From the NCBI RefSeq assembly GCF_000014885.1, contig NC_011566.1:434001-498000 (forward strand): DNA of 64,000 nt. The letters run 5' to 3'. Positions within the stretch are counted from its first letter, which is position 1, and every line of letters begins with the position of its first letter. Shown in pieces: positions 25,678-35,313 of this stretch. This DNA comes from Shewanella piezotolerans WP3. GTDB taxonomy: Bacteria > Pseudomonadota > Gammaproteobacteria > Enterobacterales > Shewanellaceae. Below the pieces are notes generated by a model that had not been told where the DNA came from, did no database searches, and was given only the letters and a program-made list of their open reading frames with translations. The position numbers and the translations under genes were made by a program.

Positions 25678-28659
25678 ATGAACGGAAATAGTGCTTTAAA
25701 GCGTTTGACTGCGAGGAAAACACTGGCAGCTTTAGCAGTTACTTCGGTGTTAATGATGACTGCTCCTGCGGTAATTGCTGCGGACGGTTTTGGTGTCATA
25801 AAGGGACACATAACAACAGATGTTGGTGGTGATGCTAGCAATGCTACAGTGACTATCAAACATGAATCTAAAGGGATTGTAAAAGAGACGACTACTGGAG
25901 CTAACGGTAACTTCTCATTAAAAGGCCTCCCGATTGGTAAGTACACAGTGACCATTATGAAGAATGGTTTCTATCAAGTACAAGAACAACACATTGAAAT
26001 CACAGTAGGTAATGCACTGACATTCGACGTCGCACTTGATGCTGAAAATGCTGACGTAGAGCGAATCGCAGTAAATGGTGCGCGAATTAGCAGAGTTGAC
26101 ACAAGTAGCACAACCACCTCCCAAGTTATCTCGATTAAAGAACTTAATCAGCTACCCGTTGAACTGGACTCGACGGCAATTGCATTGTTGACCCCTGGCT
26201 CTGTTGCTGGAGATGATGGCTTTGGCGGAGTTGCTATTGGCGGTTCATCTGTTGCTGAAAATGGCTACTACTTAAATGGGTTGAACATCACCGACTTAAG
26301 AAAAGGAATGGGTGATATCGACCTTCCATGGGAAGCGATGGCGCAAACCGAGGTGCAAACCGGTGGTGTATCAGCTGAATACGGTCGCTTTATCGGTGGT
26401 GTTGTTAACTTAGTTTCTAAATCCGGTGATAATGAGTGGAAGTTCGGTGCAAAAGCCGAATATGCCCCTGATTCATTGGCTGAGCCAGATCTTCGTGTAA
26501 AAAATGATGGCAGCATCGAAGAAGTTGAAGATGGCTACTGGGAAGAAACTGAGTATAACATGTGGGCTTCAGGTGCGATTGTTGAAGACAAACTGTTTTT
26601 CTATGCTTTATGGAATCCAAATGTTGAAGAGTCTACCAGCGCAGGTGAAACAACAGTAAGAGATAAAGAGTGGGATACAAATCGTTGGTTTACTAAATTG
26701 GATTGGTATATTACCGATGATCATTCCTTAGGGATGATGGCATTTAGTAATGAAGGCGATTACTCAAGCACACAATATAGCCGTGATGAAGACGGCAATA
26801 GAGGTGATGCAATTGGTCTAACTGAGTCTACCTATGGCGGTATCGGTTGGAATGCGCAATATACAGGTTATCTAACTGATGATATTACATTATCAGCGAT
26901 GTATGGCGAGATCACTCAGTCGACAAAAGACAACTCTGGTACATTAGATCAATCTACTTATGAAGATTATCGTTCTGGTAGCTATGAACGTTTAGGTGAT
27001 TGGGTTGGTTACGGTTCATCGGAAACTGAAGATAAGCGTATAACTTACCGTATTGATCTTGATTGGGTTATTGGTGACCATACCTTACGTGGTGGTTATG
27101 ATTATGAACGATTAGAGATTGCTGATATCTATACTCCTCATGGCGATGGTTGGTATGAGTACTATGCTGCAGGTGCAGATAACTCCTACGGTCTAGCTGA
27201 AGGTACTGAGTATGCAGATCTACGTATTTGGGGCAAGCAAAGTGCTACAGAGAATGTTCATACTGCGTTTTATATCTCTGATACCTGGGCCGTCACGGAT
27301 ACTGTGACGATCAATGCGGGTGTTCGCTACAGTGAATTTAGTAATACCACAGGCTCTGGTGATAAATACGTTGACCTTGACGGTCAATATGCACCAAGAC
27401 TCGGCGCAACTTGGGATGTGCTAGGTAACGGTGAAAGCAAGATTTATGCATCATATGGCCGTTACTTCCAACCTGTTTCGCCAAATACAAATTTAAGAAT
27501 GGCTTCGTCTGCATATGACTCTCATATTGTAAGCCACCTTAATGGCGTCAATGCTGATGGTTCACCGATCTTAGGTAATGAAATTGATCGTCGTATTGTT
27601 GCTGATGGCTCAGTACCTGATGCTGACCAATTGTTCAATAATAAAGCGGGCTCAATGTATTCTGATGAGTTTGCATTAGGTTATCAGCAGCAAATTAATG
27701 ACGACTGGGCTGTTGGTATCCGTGGTGTTTACCGAGACCTAAAGCAATCTATTGAAGATGTATCGTTTAACTACGGTATGAACCAATGGATTAAAGAGAA
27801 CTATGACGCAAACACTTGGCATGCTGGAAACGGTGAGACAAGCGCTGAAGATTACTTTGTTGGTGGCTGGTTCCCTACTTTAACAAACCCAGGTATTGGC
27901 ACTGAGATCTATTATGATGTCGATGGTGATGGCGTTAAAGAAACGGTAAACGTAAACTCTGACCAAATGGGTTTCCCAGAGGCAACTCGTACCTATAAAG
28001 CGGTTGAGCTTAACTTCTCAGGTAATGTAACCGAAGATTTCGTGCTAAACGGCTCTTACACTTGGTCTAAAAGTGAAGGTAATACAGAAGGTTTAGTTCG
28101 TTCTGATAATGAGCAGGCCGATCCAGGTTGGACTACCTCTTTTGATTACCCTGAGTTAATGGATAATGGTGAAGGTTACCTGCCAAATGATAGACGCCAT
28201 AACTTTAAGTTATACGGTGTTTATAATATTACAGAAGACTTCAGCGTCGGTTTCAACTCTTACTTACAATCAGGTCGCCCAATCAATGCGTTCGGTGTGC
28301 ATCCTGAAGATCAAGGCTATTGTGTCACAGCTGTTGAAATCGTAGGACGTTGCTACGGCCGAGACTGGTATGGTGCTTCATCATTTTATGCTGATGGAGA
28401 AGCTGCACCACGCGGTAGCATGGGTCGTACAGACTGGATTTACAATATCGATTTAAACCTTTCATACACACTTGATATGGCTGATGCAGGATTGCTTAAC
28501 TTTAAACTTAATGTGTTCAACCTCTTCAACTTTGACGGTGCAAAGGGTGTTGATGAGCAGTATGAGTTTGATAGTGGTGCGAAGAACGAGCGTTATGGAT
28601 ATACGGATAGCTTCCAGCAGCCTCGTTATGTGAGAGCGTCAGTACGTTACGATTTTTAA
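25678..28659 (+). CDS. TonB-dependent receptor with N-terminal carboxypeptidase-regulatory-like domain (tandem paralogue)
   Basis: A 993-aa paralogue of the preceding receptor. The start MNGNSALKRLTARKTLAALA follows AAAGGGAAA. Signal peptide, CarboxypepD_reg domain (about 37-120), plug (ENGYYLNGLNITDLRKGMGD; GGVVNLVSKSGDNEW) and barrel ending VRYDF appear in the same order. The two share long conserved stretches such as NTEGLVRSDNEQADPGWTTS versus NTEGLVKTDNNQADPGWTTS but differ in barrel loops, suggesting duplication followed by change of ligand. A terminator follows 22 bp after the stop. Confidence 0.88.
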   Translation: MNGNSALKRLTARKTLAALAVTSVLMMTAPAVIAADGFGVIKGHITTDVGGDASNATVTIKHESKGIVKETTTGANGNFSLKGLPIGKYTVTIMKNGFYQVQEQHIEITVGNALTFDVALDAENADVERIAVNGARISRVDTSSTTTSQVISIKELNQLPVELDSTAIALLTPGSVAGDDGFGGVAIGGSSVAENGYYLNGLNITDLRKGMGDIDLPWEAMAQTEVQTGGVSAEYGRFIGGVVNLVSKSGDNEWKFGAKAEYAPDSLAEPDLRVKNDGSIEEVEDGYWEETEYNMWASGAIVEDKLFFYALWNPNVEESTSAGETTVRDKEWDTNRWFTKLDWYITDDHSLGMMAFSNEGDYSSTQYSRDEDGNRGDAIGLTESTYGGIGWNAQYTGYLTDDITLSAMYGEITQSTKDNSGTLDQSTYEDYRSGSYERLGDWVGYGSSETEDKRITYRIDLDWVIGDHTLRGGYDYERLEIADIYTPHGDGWYEYYAAGADNSYGLAEGTEYADLRIWGKQSATENVHTAFYISDTWAVTDTVTINAGVRYSEFSNTTGSGDKYVDLDGQYAPRLGATWDVLGNGESKIYASYGRYFQPVSPNTNLRMASSAYDSHIVSHLNGVNADGSPILGNEIDRRIVADGSVPDADQLFNNKAGSMYSDEFALGYQQQINDDWAVGIRGVYRDLKQSIEDVSFNYGMNQWIKENYDANTWHAGNGETSAEDYFVGGWFPTLTNPGIGTEIYYDVDGDGVKETVNVNSDQMGFPEATRTYKAVELNFSGNVTEDFVLNGSYTWSKSEGNTEGLVRSDNEQADPGWTTSFDYPELMDNGEGYLPNDRRHNFKLYGVYNITEDFSVGFNSYLQSGRPINAFGVHPEDQGYCVTAVEIVGRCYGRDWYGASSFYADGEAAPRGSMGRTDWIYNIDLNLSYTLDMADAGLLNFKLNVFNLFNFDGAKGVDEQYEFDSGAKNERYGYTDSFQQPRYVRASVRYDF

Positions 28660-28680
28660 AGATTAGGTAATAGTAAAATA

Positions 28681-28708
28681 AAAAACCGCTCATTAGAGCG
28701 GTTTTTTT
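28681..28708. terminator. Bidirectional terminator after second TonB-dependent receptor
   Basis: AAAAACCGCTC-ATTA-GAGCGGTTTTTTT between the receptor (+) and the thioredoxin-like gene (-), which converge. The A- and T-tracts on both sides allow it to serve both directions. Confidence 0.9.
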
Positions 28709-28731
28709 ATGCAAAACAGCATATTAACTGA

Positions 28732-29271
28732 TTAGAGCTTTAGGATATTCGCTAAATCTTTCTCTAAGGTCACTTCAGGTCTTTCGACTATACGACCTAT
28801 CTCAGCACCTTTTTGCTCAACGATAATGGTTGGAATACGGCTGAACTCATAGTGCTTAGCCAAACCTTGTGGGTCTTCTTTCGCTCTATCAACACCAATA
28901 AACTGAACCGTAATATTCGGGTTATTAACCTGCTCCATAATACGGATGAATCGCGGTGTTTCACGATGGCAATCAGGACACCAAGTGCCAATAATAACCG
29001 TGATTTCGGTTGGCACAGTGATAGTTTTAAGCTGTGCAATCGTTGCTTGGTCAGCTTTGTATTCGCTATATTCTTGGCTGAACCAATCAAGCACATTCAG
29101 TTGTTCGTTGCTAACTAATCCGGTTAAGATCACTTCTTGTTTCTCCTCACTGCAAGTGGCCATAAAGCCTTCTTGCTCGCCTTCTTCGAATGCACAACCA
29201 CTATTAGCCATACTTTGGCTGCTAAAAAATAGAACTGTGGTGGCAAGTAATGCTTTAACGTTATTGTGCAT
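28732..29271 (-). CDS. Exported thioredoxin-family protein
   Basis: A 179-aa protein with signal peptide KALLATTVLFFSSQSMANS, an N-terminal stretch with Cys pairs (GCAFEEGEQEGFMATC), and a C-terminal thioredoxin-like domain. The active-site motif is GTWCPDCHRETPRF, so the redox pair is CPDC, and the cis-Pro region is SRIPTIIVEQ. It would act in the periplasm as a disulphide reductase or isomerase. It stands alone between the receptor genes and hemB; its partner is not known. Confidence 0.75.
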   Translation of the reverse strand: MHNNVKALLATTVLFFSSQSMANSGCAFEEGEQEGFMATCSEEKQEVILTGLVSNEQLNVLDWFSQEYSEYKADQATIAQLKTITVPTEITVIIGTWCPDCHRETPRFIRIMEQVNNPNITVQFIGVDRAKEDPQGLAKHYEFSRIPTIIVEQKGAEIGRIVERPEVTLEKDLANILKL

Positions 29272-29461
29272 GATTATACCTTTCGCGAGAAGAAATGAAT
29301 TCTGCTTTATTCAATCATGTCTTAACTAACGGGTGAAGCATGCTCTGGGAGTAATGTTATAGTGATCACTGCAATATTGTTGATTTAGTGGCAGGGCTCA
29401 CACAATAGAGGTTGAGGATGATAACTAGAGAATTCTTGAATGTTTATTTAGCCAGAAAATA

Positions 29462-29496
29462 AAAATGCCACTCTTATTGTGAGTGGCATTTTCTAT
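29462..29496 (-). terminator. Terminator of hemB
   Basis: AAAATGCCACTC with a 7-nt loop and GAGTGGCATTTT; read leftward it is a 12-bp stem running into T residues, 15 bp after the hemB stop. Confidence 0.85.
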
Positions 29497-29506
29497 CAGC
29501 TTTTGG

Positions 29507-30529
29507 CTATTTGTCTTCTTTTAACCACTGCGCAGCGCGCTTGGCAAAATAGGTTAAGATGCCATCTGCACCAGCGCGTTTAAAGCAAAGTAACGATTCC
29601 ATCACAATGGCTTTTTCCGCTAACCAACCATTTTGAATTGCGGCCATGTGCATTGCGTACTCGCCACTTACTTGGTAAGCAAAAGTGGGGACTGCAAGCT
29701 CAGTTTTAACGCGGTGGACAATATCGAGATATGGCATACCTGGTTTAACCATTACCATGTCGGCGCCTTCTTGAATATCGAGTGCCACTTCGTGCAATGC
29801 TTCATCGCTGTTTGCAGGGTCCATTTGGTAGCTATGTTTATTGCCACCTTTAAGGTTCCCCGCAGAGCCGACAGCATCACGGAAAGGACCGTAGTAGTTT
29901 GACGAATATTTGGCTGAGTAAGCCATTATTTGAGTATTCACATGGCCAGCTGCTTCTAACGCTTCTCGAATAGCACCAATACGTCCATCCATCATATCAG
30001 ACGGAGCAACAATATCTGCGCCAGCTTCTGCATGGCTAAGTGCTTGCTTAACCAAGATCTCAGTGGTGATATCATTCATGATATAACCCGTTTCATCAAT
30101 GATGCCGTCTTGCCCATGAGTGGTAAATGGGTCAAGGGCTACATCGGTCATCACACCTAGATCAGGAAAGGCTTCTTTTAGTGCGCGAACAGCACGTTGA
30201 GCTAATGCATCTGCATTATATGCCTCTTCTGCCATCAAAGTTTTCTTTTCTGAAGGCGTAACAGGGAAGAGAGCAATCAATGGGATCCCAAGCTCGACTA
30301 ACTCGGCAGCTTCTTTAAGAAGGAGATCGATAGAAAGGCGTTCAACACCAGGCATAGATGCAACTTGCTCGGTACGATTGTTACCTTCAAGCACAAACAT
30401 TGGGTAAATTAAGTCATTTACAGTGAGCTGGTTTTCAGACATGAGGCGACGGCTAAACTCATGTTTACGCATACGGCGCATTCTACGCTGTGGGTAGGCA
30501 CTGGTAATAATATTCACATTCGGCTCCAA
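29507..30529 (-). CDS. hemB: Delta-aminolevulinic acid dehydratase (porphobilinogen synthase)
   Basis: Condenses two 5-aminolevulinate molecules to porphobilinogen in haem synthesis; 340 aa. Active-site lysine regions are YSAKYSSNYYGPFRDA (about 205) and MVMVKPGMPYLD (about 255). In the metal loop the three Cys ligands of the zinc enzymes are replaced: the sequence is DVALDPFTTHGQDG, with Asp where E. coli has Cys, marking the magnesium/potassium-dependent class. The N-terminal arm with RRMRRMRKHEFSRRL is typical. Its own terminator suggests a monocistronic unit. Confidence 0.96.
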   Translation of the reverse strand: MEPNVNIITSAYPQRRMRRMRKHEFSRRLMSENQLTVNDLIYPMFVLEGNNRTEQVASMPGVERLSIDLLLKEAAELVELGIPLIALFPVTPSEKKTLMAEEAYNADALAQRAVRALKEAFPDLGVMTDVALDPFTTHGQDGIIDETGYIMNDITTEILVKQALSHAEAGADIVAPSDMMDGRIGAIREALEAAGHVNTQIMAYSAKYSSNYYGPFRDAVGSAGNLKGGNKHSYQMDPANSDEALHEVALDIQEGADMVMVKPGMPYLDIVHRVKTELAVPTFAYQVSGEYAMHMAAIQNGWLAEKAIVMESLLCFKRAGADGILTYFAKRAAQWLKEDK

Positions 30530-30609
30530 ACTTATGGTGATGTCAATCTTGCTTAAGGTTTAATCTAGCTGAGAGCTCACATGCACTCAATACTTTATCG
30601 GCTCTGGAG

Positions 30610-32481
30610 TTAACTCTGTTCAGGTGTGTATAGCATGACCCTATTACGACCTTCATTCTTTGCACGATAAAGTGCTTTATCAGCCCGTTCCAATAGCAAG
30701 GTTGTATGTTGTTCAGATGAGACGATTTCGACGCTCACTCCAATACTAACCGTTAGTGGGATGGTAACACCGCCCCAACTAATCGGTAACTCAAAAATAG
30801 CTTTCCTTATTGACTCAGCAACTTGCAAGGCGCCTTCTTGATTCGTGTTCGGTAATATAATAGCAAACTCTTCACCGCCAAAACGTGATACCAGATCGGT
30901 TGGTCGTTTTAATTTTTGCTTTAATTCTACAGCAATGACTCGTAAAGCTTGGTCGCCTGCAAGGTGGCCATAGGTGTCATTTATCGATTTGAAGTGGTCG
31001 ATATCTAGCATGAGTATTGCCATTGGTGTTTGCTGGCGGCGGCTAATGCGTCCCTCTGCGACAATTCGTTTGTCGAACGAATTTCTATTTTTAACTCCAG
31101 TTAAACTGTCAATAGTGGTTTGTTCTGTTAACTTTTGATTGGCCTCATTGAGTTCTCTTAGTGCAATCTCTAACTCTAATGTCCGCTCTTGTACCATCTG
31201 CCCAAGCTGCTCACTACTTCTAGCCTCTATACGGAGTGCTTCTTCTCGGGTCTGCTTTATATTTTCAGCTTGCAGTAAGGCTTCTTTTTGGATTTGCATT
31301 TTAGCGAGGCGCTCATCGTTATAACGAATAGCAAGTAGCGCAGCCATAAATATAATTTCGAAACTGAGCCCGAGCATAAAAGGGGTCTTGGCTTGCAACT
31401 CAAATTCTACATAGCCCAAATACATCAAGCCAGATATAAGCACACCTAGCATCATTCCCGCCCAGCCAATTGCAAAAAGCTTGGCTAGCTTATGGCCACG
31501 GATCCCCTGCAGCAAGGAGATGTACATTAATAATACGCAGGTGAACATGACTGCTGCTACATCCATTTTTAGCGCAAGGTTATACTCTAGAAATAAACCT
31601 ATAAATAACAGCAAAACAGAAATTGCTGCCCCCGCTCTGCAGATCCTTAACATAGTAAGGCTATGGTATTTAAGCTGCATCACTTTTTCAGAAAACAGAT
31701 AAGCAAATGCCATCGATATACATAATAGCATTGGTAAAATAAAGGTTTGAACCACAGGCCAATTTGGCCATATAAAACGAAAGGCGATACCGTGCAAGGT
31801 CGCCACAAATAAAGTCAAAGAGAGTACATAACCGGCGTAATAGGTATAACTAAATGAATGTGAAGTAAGGGCGATGAATAAACTGAAAATACCAATCGCT
31901 ATGAGTACACCTATTTGAAAGCCATAGAGTAATGAATTTTGTTCTGAACTTTGATAATAGGTGTTATCTGACCACAGTGTCATCGGCAGATTCGCGGAGC
32001 CTGTTGTGCTTATTCTTATATAAAAAGTATGAAAATCATCACTCTTACTACTAAAAGGATATGAAAAATCATTACTGATGATGGGACGCTGAGAGAAAGG
32101 AATGCTGTCGCCCATGATGACTTTATTGACTAGCCGTTGCCGGTTAAAGTGATATAACTCAATGAGGTCTAGATGTGAGTTAGCGATTGAAATAATTTTG
32201 TTGCTGGTAAACGCCCCATTGCTATATAAGCTAAATTTCACCCAAAACTGTTTATCACCTAGCCCGCGAATGATATCTGGATTAAGTTTGTCCCAATGTG
32301 TAGAAGACAAGCGGCTTACTTGACCAATATCGCTGCTTTGGCTCGCTGCTGTGATGTAAACCCAGTCTGTTAACGGAAGCTTATCCGGAGTATTAATATC
32401 GATTGTTAATGCGTTTTCAGCATTAACAACACTTGAAAATATTAGGAACAACATGGACAAAGTGCGAATCATTAGCGACAT
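30610..32481 (-). CDS. 7TM membrane diguanylate cyclase (7TMR-DISM/GGDEF)
   Basis: About 623 aa. Signal sequence, then an extracellular 7TMR-DISM ligand domain (about 25-180), seven membrane helices (about 185-390), a coiled coil (about 395-455) and a C-terminal GGDEF domain. The catalytic motif is FGGEEF, with the product-inhibition RxxD site RPTD exactly five residues before it, so it should be an active cyclic-di-GMP synthase with feedback control. The ATG at 32481 overlaps the tatD stop (TGATG), so the two are co-translated; an in-frame TTG one codon earlier is less likely. Confidence 0.9.
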   Translation of the reverse strand: MSLMIRTLSMLFLIFSSVVNAENALTIDINTPDKLPLTDWVYITAASQSSDIGQVSRLSSTHWDKLNPDIIRGLGDKQFWVKFSLYSNGAFTSNKIISIANSHLDLIELYHFNRQRLVNKVIMGDSIPFSQRPIISNDFSYPFSSKSDDFHTFYIRISTTGSANLPMTLWSDNTYYQSSEQNSLLYGFQIGVLIAIGIFSLFIALTSHSFSYTYYAGYVLSLTLFVATLHGIAFRFIWPNWPVVQTFILPMLLCISMAFAYLFSEKVMQLKYHSLTMLRICRAGAAISVLLLFIGLFLEYNLALKMDVAAVMFTCVLLMYISLLQGIRGHKLAKLFAIGWAGMMLGVLISGLMYLGYVEFELQAKTPFMLGLSFEIIFMAALLAIRYNDERLAKMQIQKEALLQAENIKQTREEALRIEARSSEQLGQMVQERTLELEIALRELNEANQKLTEQTTIDSLTGVKNRNSFDKRIVAEGRISRRQQTPMAILMLDIDHFKSINDTYGHLAGDQALRVIAVELKQKLKRPTDLVSRFGGEEFAIILPNTNQEGALQVAESIRKAIFELPISWGGVTIPLTVSIGVSVEIVSSEQHTTLLLERADKALYRAKNEGRNRVMLYTPEQS

Positions 32482-33275
32482 CAAAAGGGTAACCCAAAAA
32501 ATGAGCGGCTATTCTGATAGGTTTGCTGTACAAAATCATCAAAAGGTTGTTGCCGAAGGTTAGCCACATACTCAGCGATATAAGGTAAGTATTTGGGCTC
32601 ATTTTTACTTGATTTAGGCTTGGGCCGCATGCTTCTTGGCTGTAAATAAGGGCTATCGGTTTCAATTAGAATGCGGTTGTCAGGGATCAGTGGTACTAGC
32701 TCTGCAAGCTCTTGTCCTCGACGCTCATCGCATACCCAACCAGTGATACCTAAATGCAGGTCTTGCTCTAAATAAGCAGCTAAACTGTTGCGGTTTCCGG
32801 TAAAACAATGCAGCAAGGCTGCAGGTAACTGGGGGCGATATTCTTTCACTATCGCCAGAAAGTCTTCATGGGCATCACGCTCATGCATCAATACTGGAAG
32901 TTGCAGCTCTATCGCCAATTCAAGCTGCTCAGCAAAAGCTTGCCTCTGTTTTGGTCTGGGGGAGAAGTCACGATTATAATCCAAACCACATTCGCCAATG
33001 GCAACCACACATTGAGCTAAGCTTAGTTGCTTAATTTGATGACTGCTTTGTGATGTCCATTCACTGGCGTGGTGTGGGTGGACACCAGCGGTGCTATATA
33101 GCTGCTTGGGATGCATGCTGCACAACTCTATCGCTTGGGCACTTTCCTCTGTGTGACTGCCTATGACTATCATCGACGTGACACCGACTTCGTTGGCATC
33201 GTCAACAACGCATTGAATTTTTTTCTCTAAGGCGCTGCCAACTAGATTGACAGCTATGTCCATAAACTGCGGCAT
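32481..33275 (-). CDS. tatD: TatD-family metal-dependent hydrolase/DNase
   Basis: A 264-aa TIM-barrel nuclease. It has TatD motifs in order: the N-terminal MDIAVNL, where the first metal ligands are usually DxHxH but the second His is replaced as in TatD proper, GVHPHHA (about 71), AIGECGLDYNRD (about 101), LMHERDA, LLHCFTGN and ETDSPYL. It starts on the stop of the preceding gene (TAATG) and ends on the start of the GGDEF gene (TGATG), giving a tightly coupled three-gene unit. TatD is not needed for Tat export itself; it acts in DNA repair and degradation. Confidence 0.92.
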   Translation of the reverse strand: MPQFMDIAVNLVGSALEKKIQCVVDDANEVGVTSMIVIGSHTEESAQAIELCSMHPKQLYSTAGVHPHHASEWTSQSSHQIKQLSLAQCVVAIGECGLDYNRDFSPRPKQRQAFAEQLELAIELQLPVLMHERDAHEDFLAIVKEYRPQLPAALLHCFTGNRNSLAAYLEQDLHLGITGWVCDERRGQELAELVPLIPDNRILIETDSPYLQPRSMRPKPKSSKNEPKYLPYIAEYVANLRQQPFDDFVQQTYQNSRSFFGLPF

Positions 33276-33793
33276 TACTTAAGACGTTTAACACGAATAG
33301 TAGTATTGCGATCTTCCACTCCTAGAGTGAAAGAGCCTAGAGCCGCTTTTTTTATAAAGATCTCTTGTTCAGGTTTCAATTTAAAGTGTCGCGTATCAGC
33401 TTGTTTCCAGACTTGACCATTTTTAAACTCAATCTTTAATGCGCCGTATGGATCTTTTTTTATCTTGCTTACAGTTAGATAAATAGTATCTACAGTTTCC
33501 TCTTCAGTGTTCTTTTTCAAATTACCAAACTCTTCGACAGCACTCTTTTGTGTGTTGGCTGTAGTGGTTACAACCGCTGTAGAAGAAGCTACCACAACGG
33601 TCTCAGCGGCAGGAGTTTGGCCGTTTGTGTTTTGAGCTGCCAATGAGTTTGCGAGGTTATCATAACAAATAAGACGATCCAGCTTATCTTGCACTGTCGC
33701 GCATTTGGATAGCTGAGATTCAATTGAGGCATGTGCAAAGGTTGACAACAAAATGGAGGCTGTTGTTATCAGTAAAAGCTGGGGCTTAATCAT
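33275..33793 (-). CDS. Exported protein of unknown function
   Basis: A 172-aa protein with signal peptide QLLLITTASILLSTFAHAS. The mature N-terminus has a two-Cys pattern SKCATVQDKLDRLICYDNLA, a motif found at the start of many small exported proteins, including TagO-type T6SS accessory proteins. A Thr/Ala-rich linker follows, then a basic beta-rich C-terminal part (about 100-172). It overlaps tatD by one base and is first in the unit. I do not recognise a function. Confidence 0.65.
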   Translation of the reverse strand: MIKPQLLLITTASILLSTFAHASIESQLSKCATVQDKLDRLICYDNLANSLAAQNTNGQTPAAETVVVASSTAVVTTTANTQKSAVEEFGNLKKNTEEETVDTIYLTVSKIKKDPYGALKIEFKNGQVWKQADTRHFKLKPEQEIFIKKAALGSFTLGVEDRNTTIRVKRLK

Positions 33794-34067
33794 TAAAAAT
33801 GTCCTTTTATTATTAGAGGCAGTAGATCTTTCACGGTTGTTGTTATCGCGGCGTTACGATCCTAGCTACGCATCATCGCTCAAGTCTTGCCCTAAAAGCA
33901 TTGAATTCGAGCAAAAACTAAGTTCGAAAGATCAACAGCCCCAAGAAGCAGACTAGATGAGGATTTTATATCAATTCCGTCATAGATGTAATCAATTCAG
34001 CACTTGCTTCTAATGTGTTTCGATATGAGTAATACCAATCACTTTGAAATGACTGAGTAGAGAGTTA

Positions 34068-34395
34068 TACCAATTGCATTAAGTATTTGACCAATTCAGA
34101 ACCCCTCAGCCTTTTCAATCCAAAGCGCATTGGTAAAGAAATGGTTATTCCCTTTTAAGCCAATGCAAAGCAGAAGTGGAAAGACTGAGGGGCTCACGTA
34201 GTGCGGCTGAGGTTAAACAAAATTGGCAAAACGCTGTATGCTTCGCTATGGGATTTGGATATACGACTAAATGGATTTAGGAGGTAGAGCGAAGCAGGAT
34301 GCCAGAGCCGAGAATAACTATTAGCTCAAATTCCACTACTTGCCTACAGCGTTTTGAATTCCCGCTGAATGGTCAAACTTTTAATACAATTGGTA
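34068..34395. repeat. TACCAATTGCATTA repeat, copy A2 (longer variant, inverted)
   Basis: A 328-bp copy of the A family in the opposite orientation to A1, flanked by TTA on both sides (34065-34067 and 34396-34398). About 60 bp longer than the others because of extra sequence in the middle, including GGATTTAGGAGGTAGAGCGA and AGCAGGATGCCAGAGCC. It fills much of the 750-bp gap between tatC and the exported-protein gene; the rest (33794-34067) holds no gene, only another TACCAATC fragment near 34033. Confidence 0.88.
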
Positions 34396-34473
34396 TTAAA
34401 AGTGGATTGCTACTTCAGAAAGGGGCTGCAAGGCTGTAAAAGTTGCTGAGGTGCGTTGAATTAACGCTAAAAA

Positions 34474-34520
34474 CAAAAAAGGTATTGCTCCATCTATGAT
34501 GAATGACAATACCTTTTATC
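34474..34520 (-). terminator. Terminator of the ubiEJB-tatABC operon
   Basis: AAAAGGTATTG and CAATACCTTTT separated by 19 nt, 26 bp beyond the tatC stop; leftward it runs into TTTTTTGTTTTT. Confidence 0.8.
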
Positions 34521-34545
34521 ACATCTTTCTATCTATATCTTTTGG

Positions 34546-35310
34546 CTACTTACTGCCTTCACTCTCTTCAGTGGTATCTTCTTCGTCCTCTTCGGACTCA
34601 CCTTTACTGTAAAAGCGTGCAGCTATTAGACCGCCTTCAAATAACACCAGCATCGGAATTGCGAGCATTGTTTGTGAAATAATATCTGGCGGAGTCAATA
34701 ACATGCCGACAATAAATGCGCCTACCACAATATAAGGGCGTTTCTTTTTCAGCTCTTCAGGTGTAGTCACACCAGCCCAGCATAAAAGCACTACGGCAAC
34801 AGGTATTTCAAAGGCCAAACCAAATGCGAAAAACAGTTTTAAAATGAAACTTAAATAACTGCTGATGTCGGTCGCAACTTCGACGCCATCTGGCGCTACG
34901 CTAGTAAAGAAGCCAAACACCACTGGAAATACAACATAATAGGCAAATGCGATACCGAGGTAAAATAGCAAGGTACTGCTTGCGAGTAGTGGTACTACTA
35001 ATCGCTTTTCATGCTTGTAGAGCCCTGGCGCAACAAATGACCATATCTGAAACAGTACATAGGGAATGGCAATAAAAAATGCCAACACTAAGGTTAGTTT
35101 AAATGGTGCAAAAAAGGGTGCGGCAACATCCGTTGCAATCATACTGCTCGATTCGGGCAGAGCTTGCATGAGTGGAATGGCCATATAATGGTATATATCA
35201 TTGGCCCAGTAGACCAAGCAGATAAACACCAAGAGAACACTACCAATTGCTCGAAGTAGCTTATTACGCAGTTCAAGCAAGTGGCTTATTAACGGTTGTT
35301 GTTGTGACAT
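34546..35310 (-). CDS. tatC: Twin-arginine translocase subunit TatC
   Basis: Six-helix receptor subunit of the Tat protein-export machine, 254 aa. It begins QQPLISHLLELRNKLLRA, the cytoplasmic motif that reads twin-arginine signals, and contains FxxP-type FAPFKLTLVLAFFIAIPYVL and KRPYIVVGAFIVGMLLTPPD (about 190-209). The C-terminal tail is unusually acidic (EEDEEDTTEESE). It follows tatB by 3 bp. Confidence 0.97.
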   Translation of the reverse strand: MSQQQPLISHLLELRNKLLRAIGSVLLVFICLVYWANDIYHYMAIPLMQALPESSSMIATDVAAPFFAPFKLTLVLAFFIAIPYVLFQIWSFVAPGLYKHEKRLVVPLLASSTLLFYLGIAFAYYVVFPVVFGFFTSVAPDGVEVATDISSYLSFILKLFFAFGLAFEIPVAVVLLCWAGVTTPEELKKKRPYIVVGAFIVGMLLTPPDIISQTMLAIPMLVLFEGGLIAARFYSKGESEEDEEDTTEESEGSK

Positions 35311-35313
35311 GGA

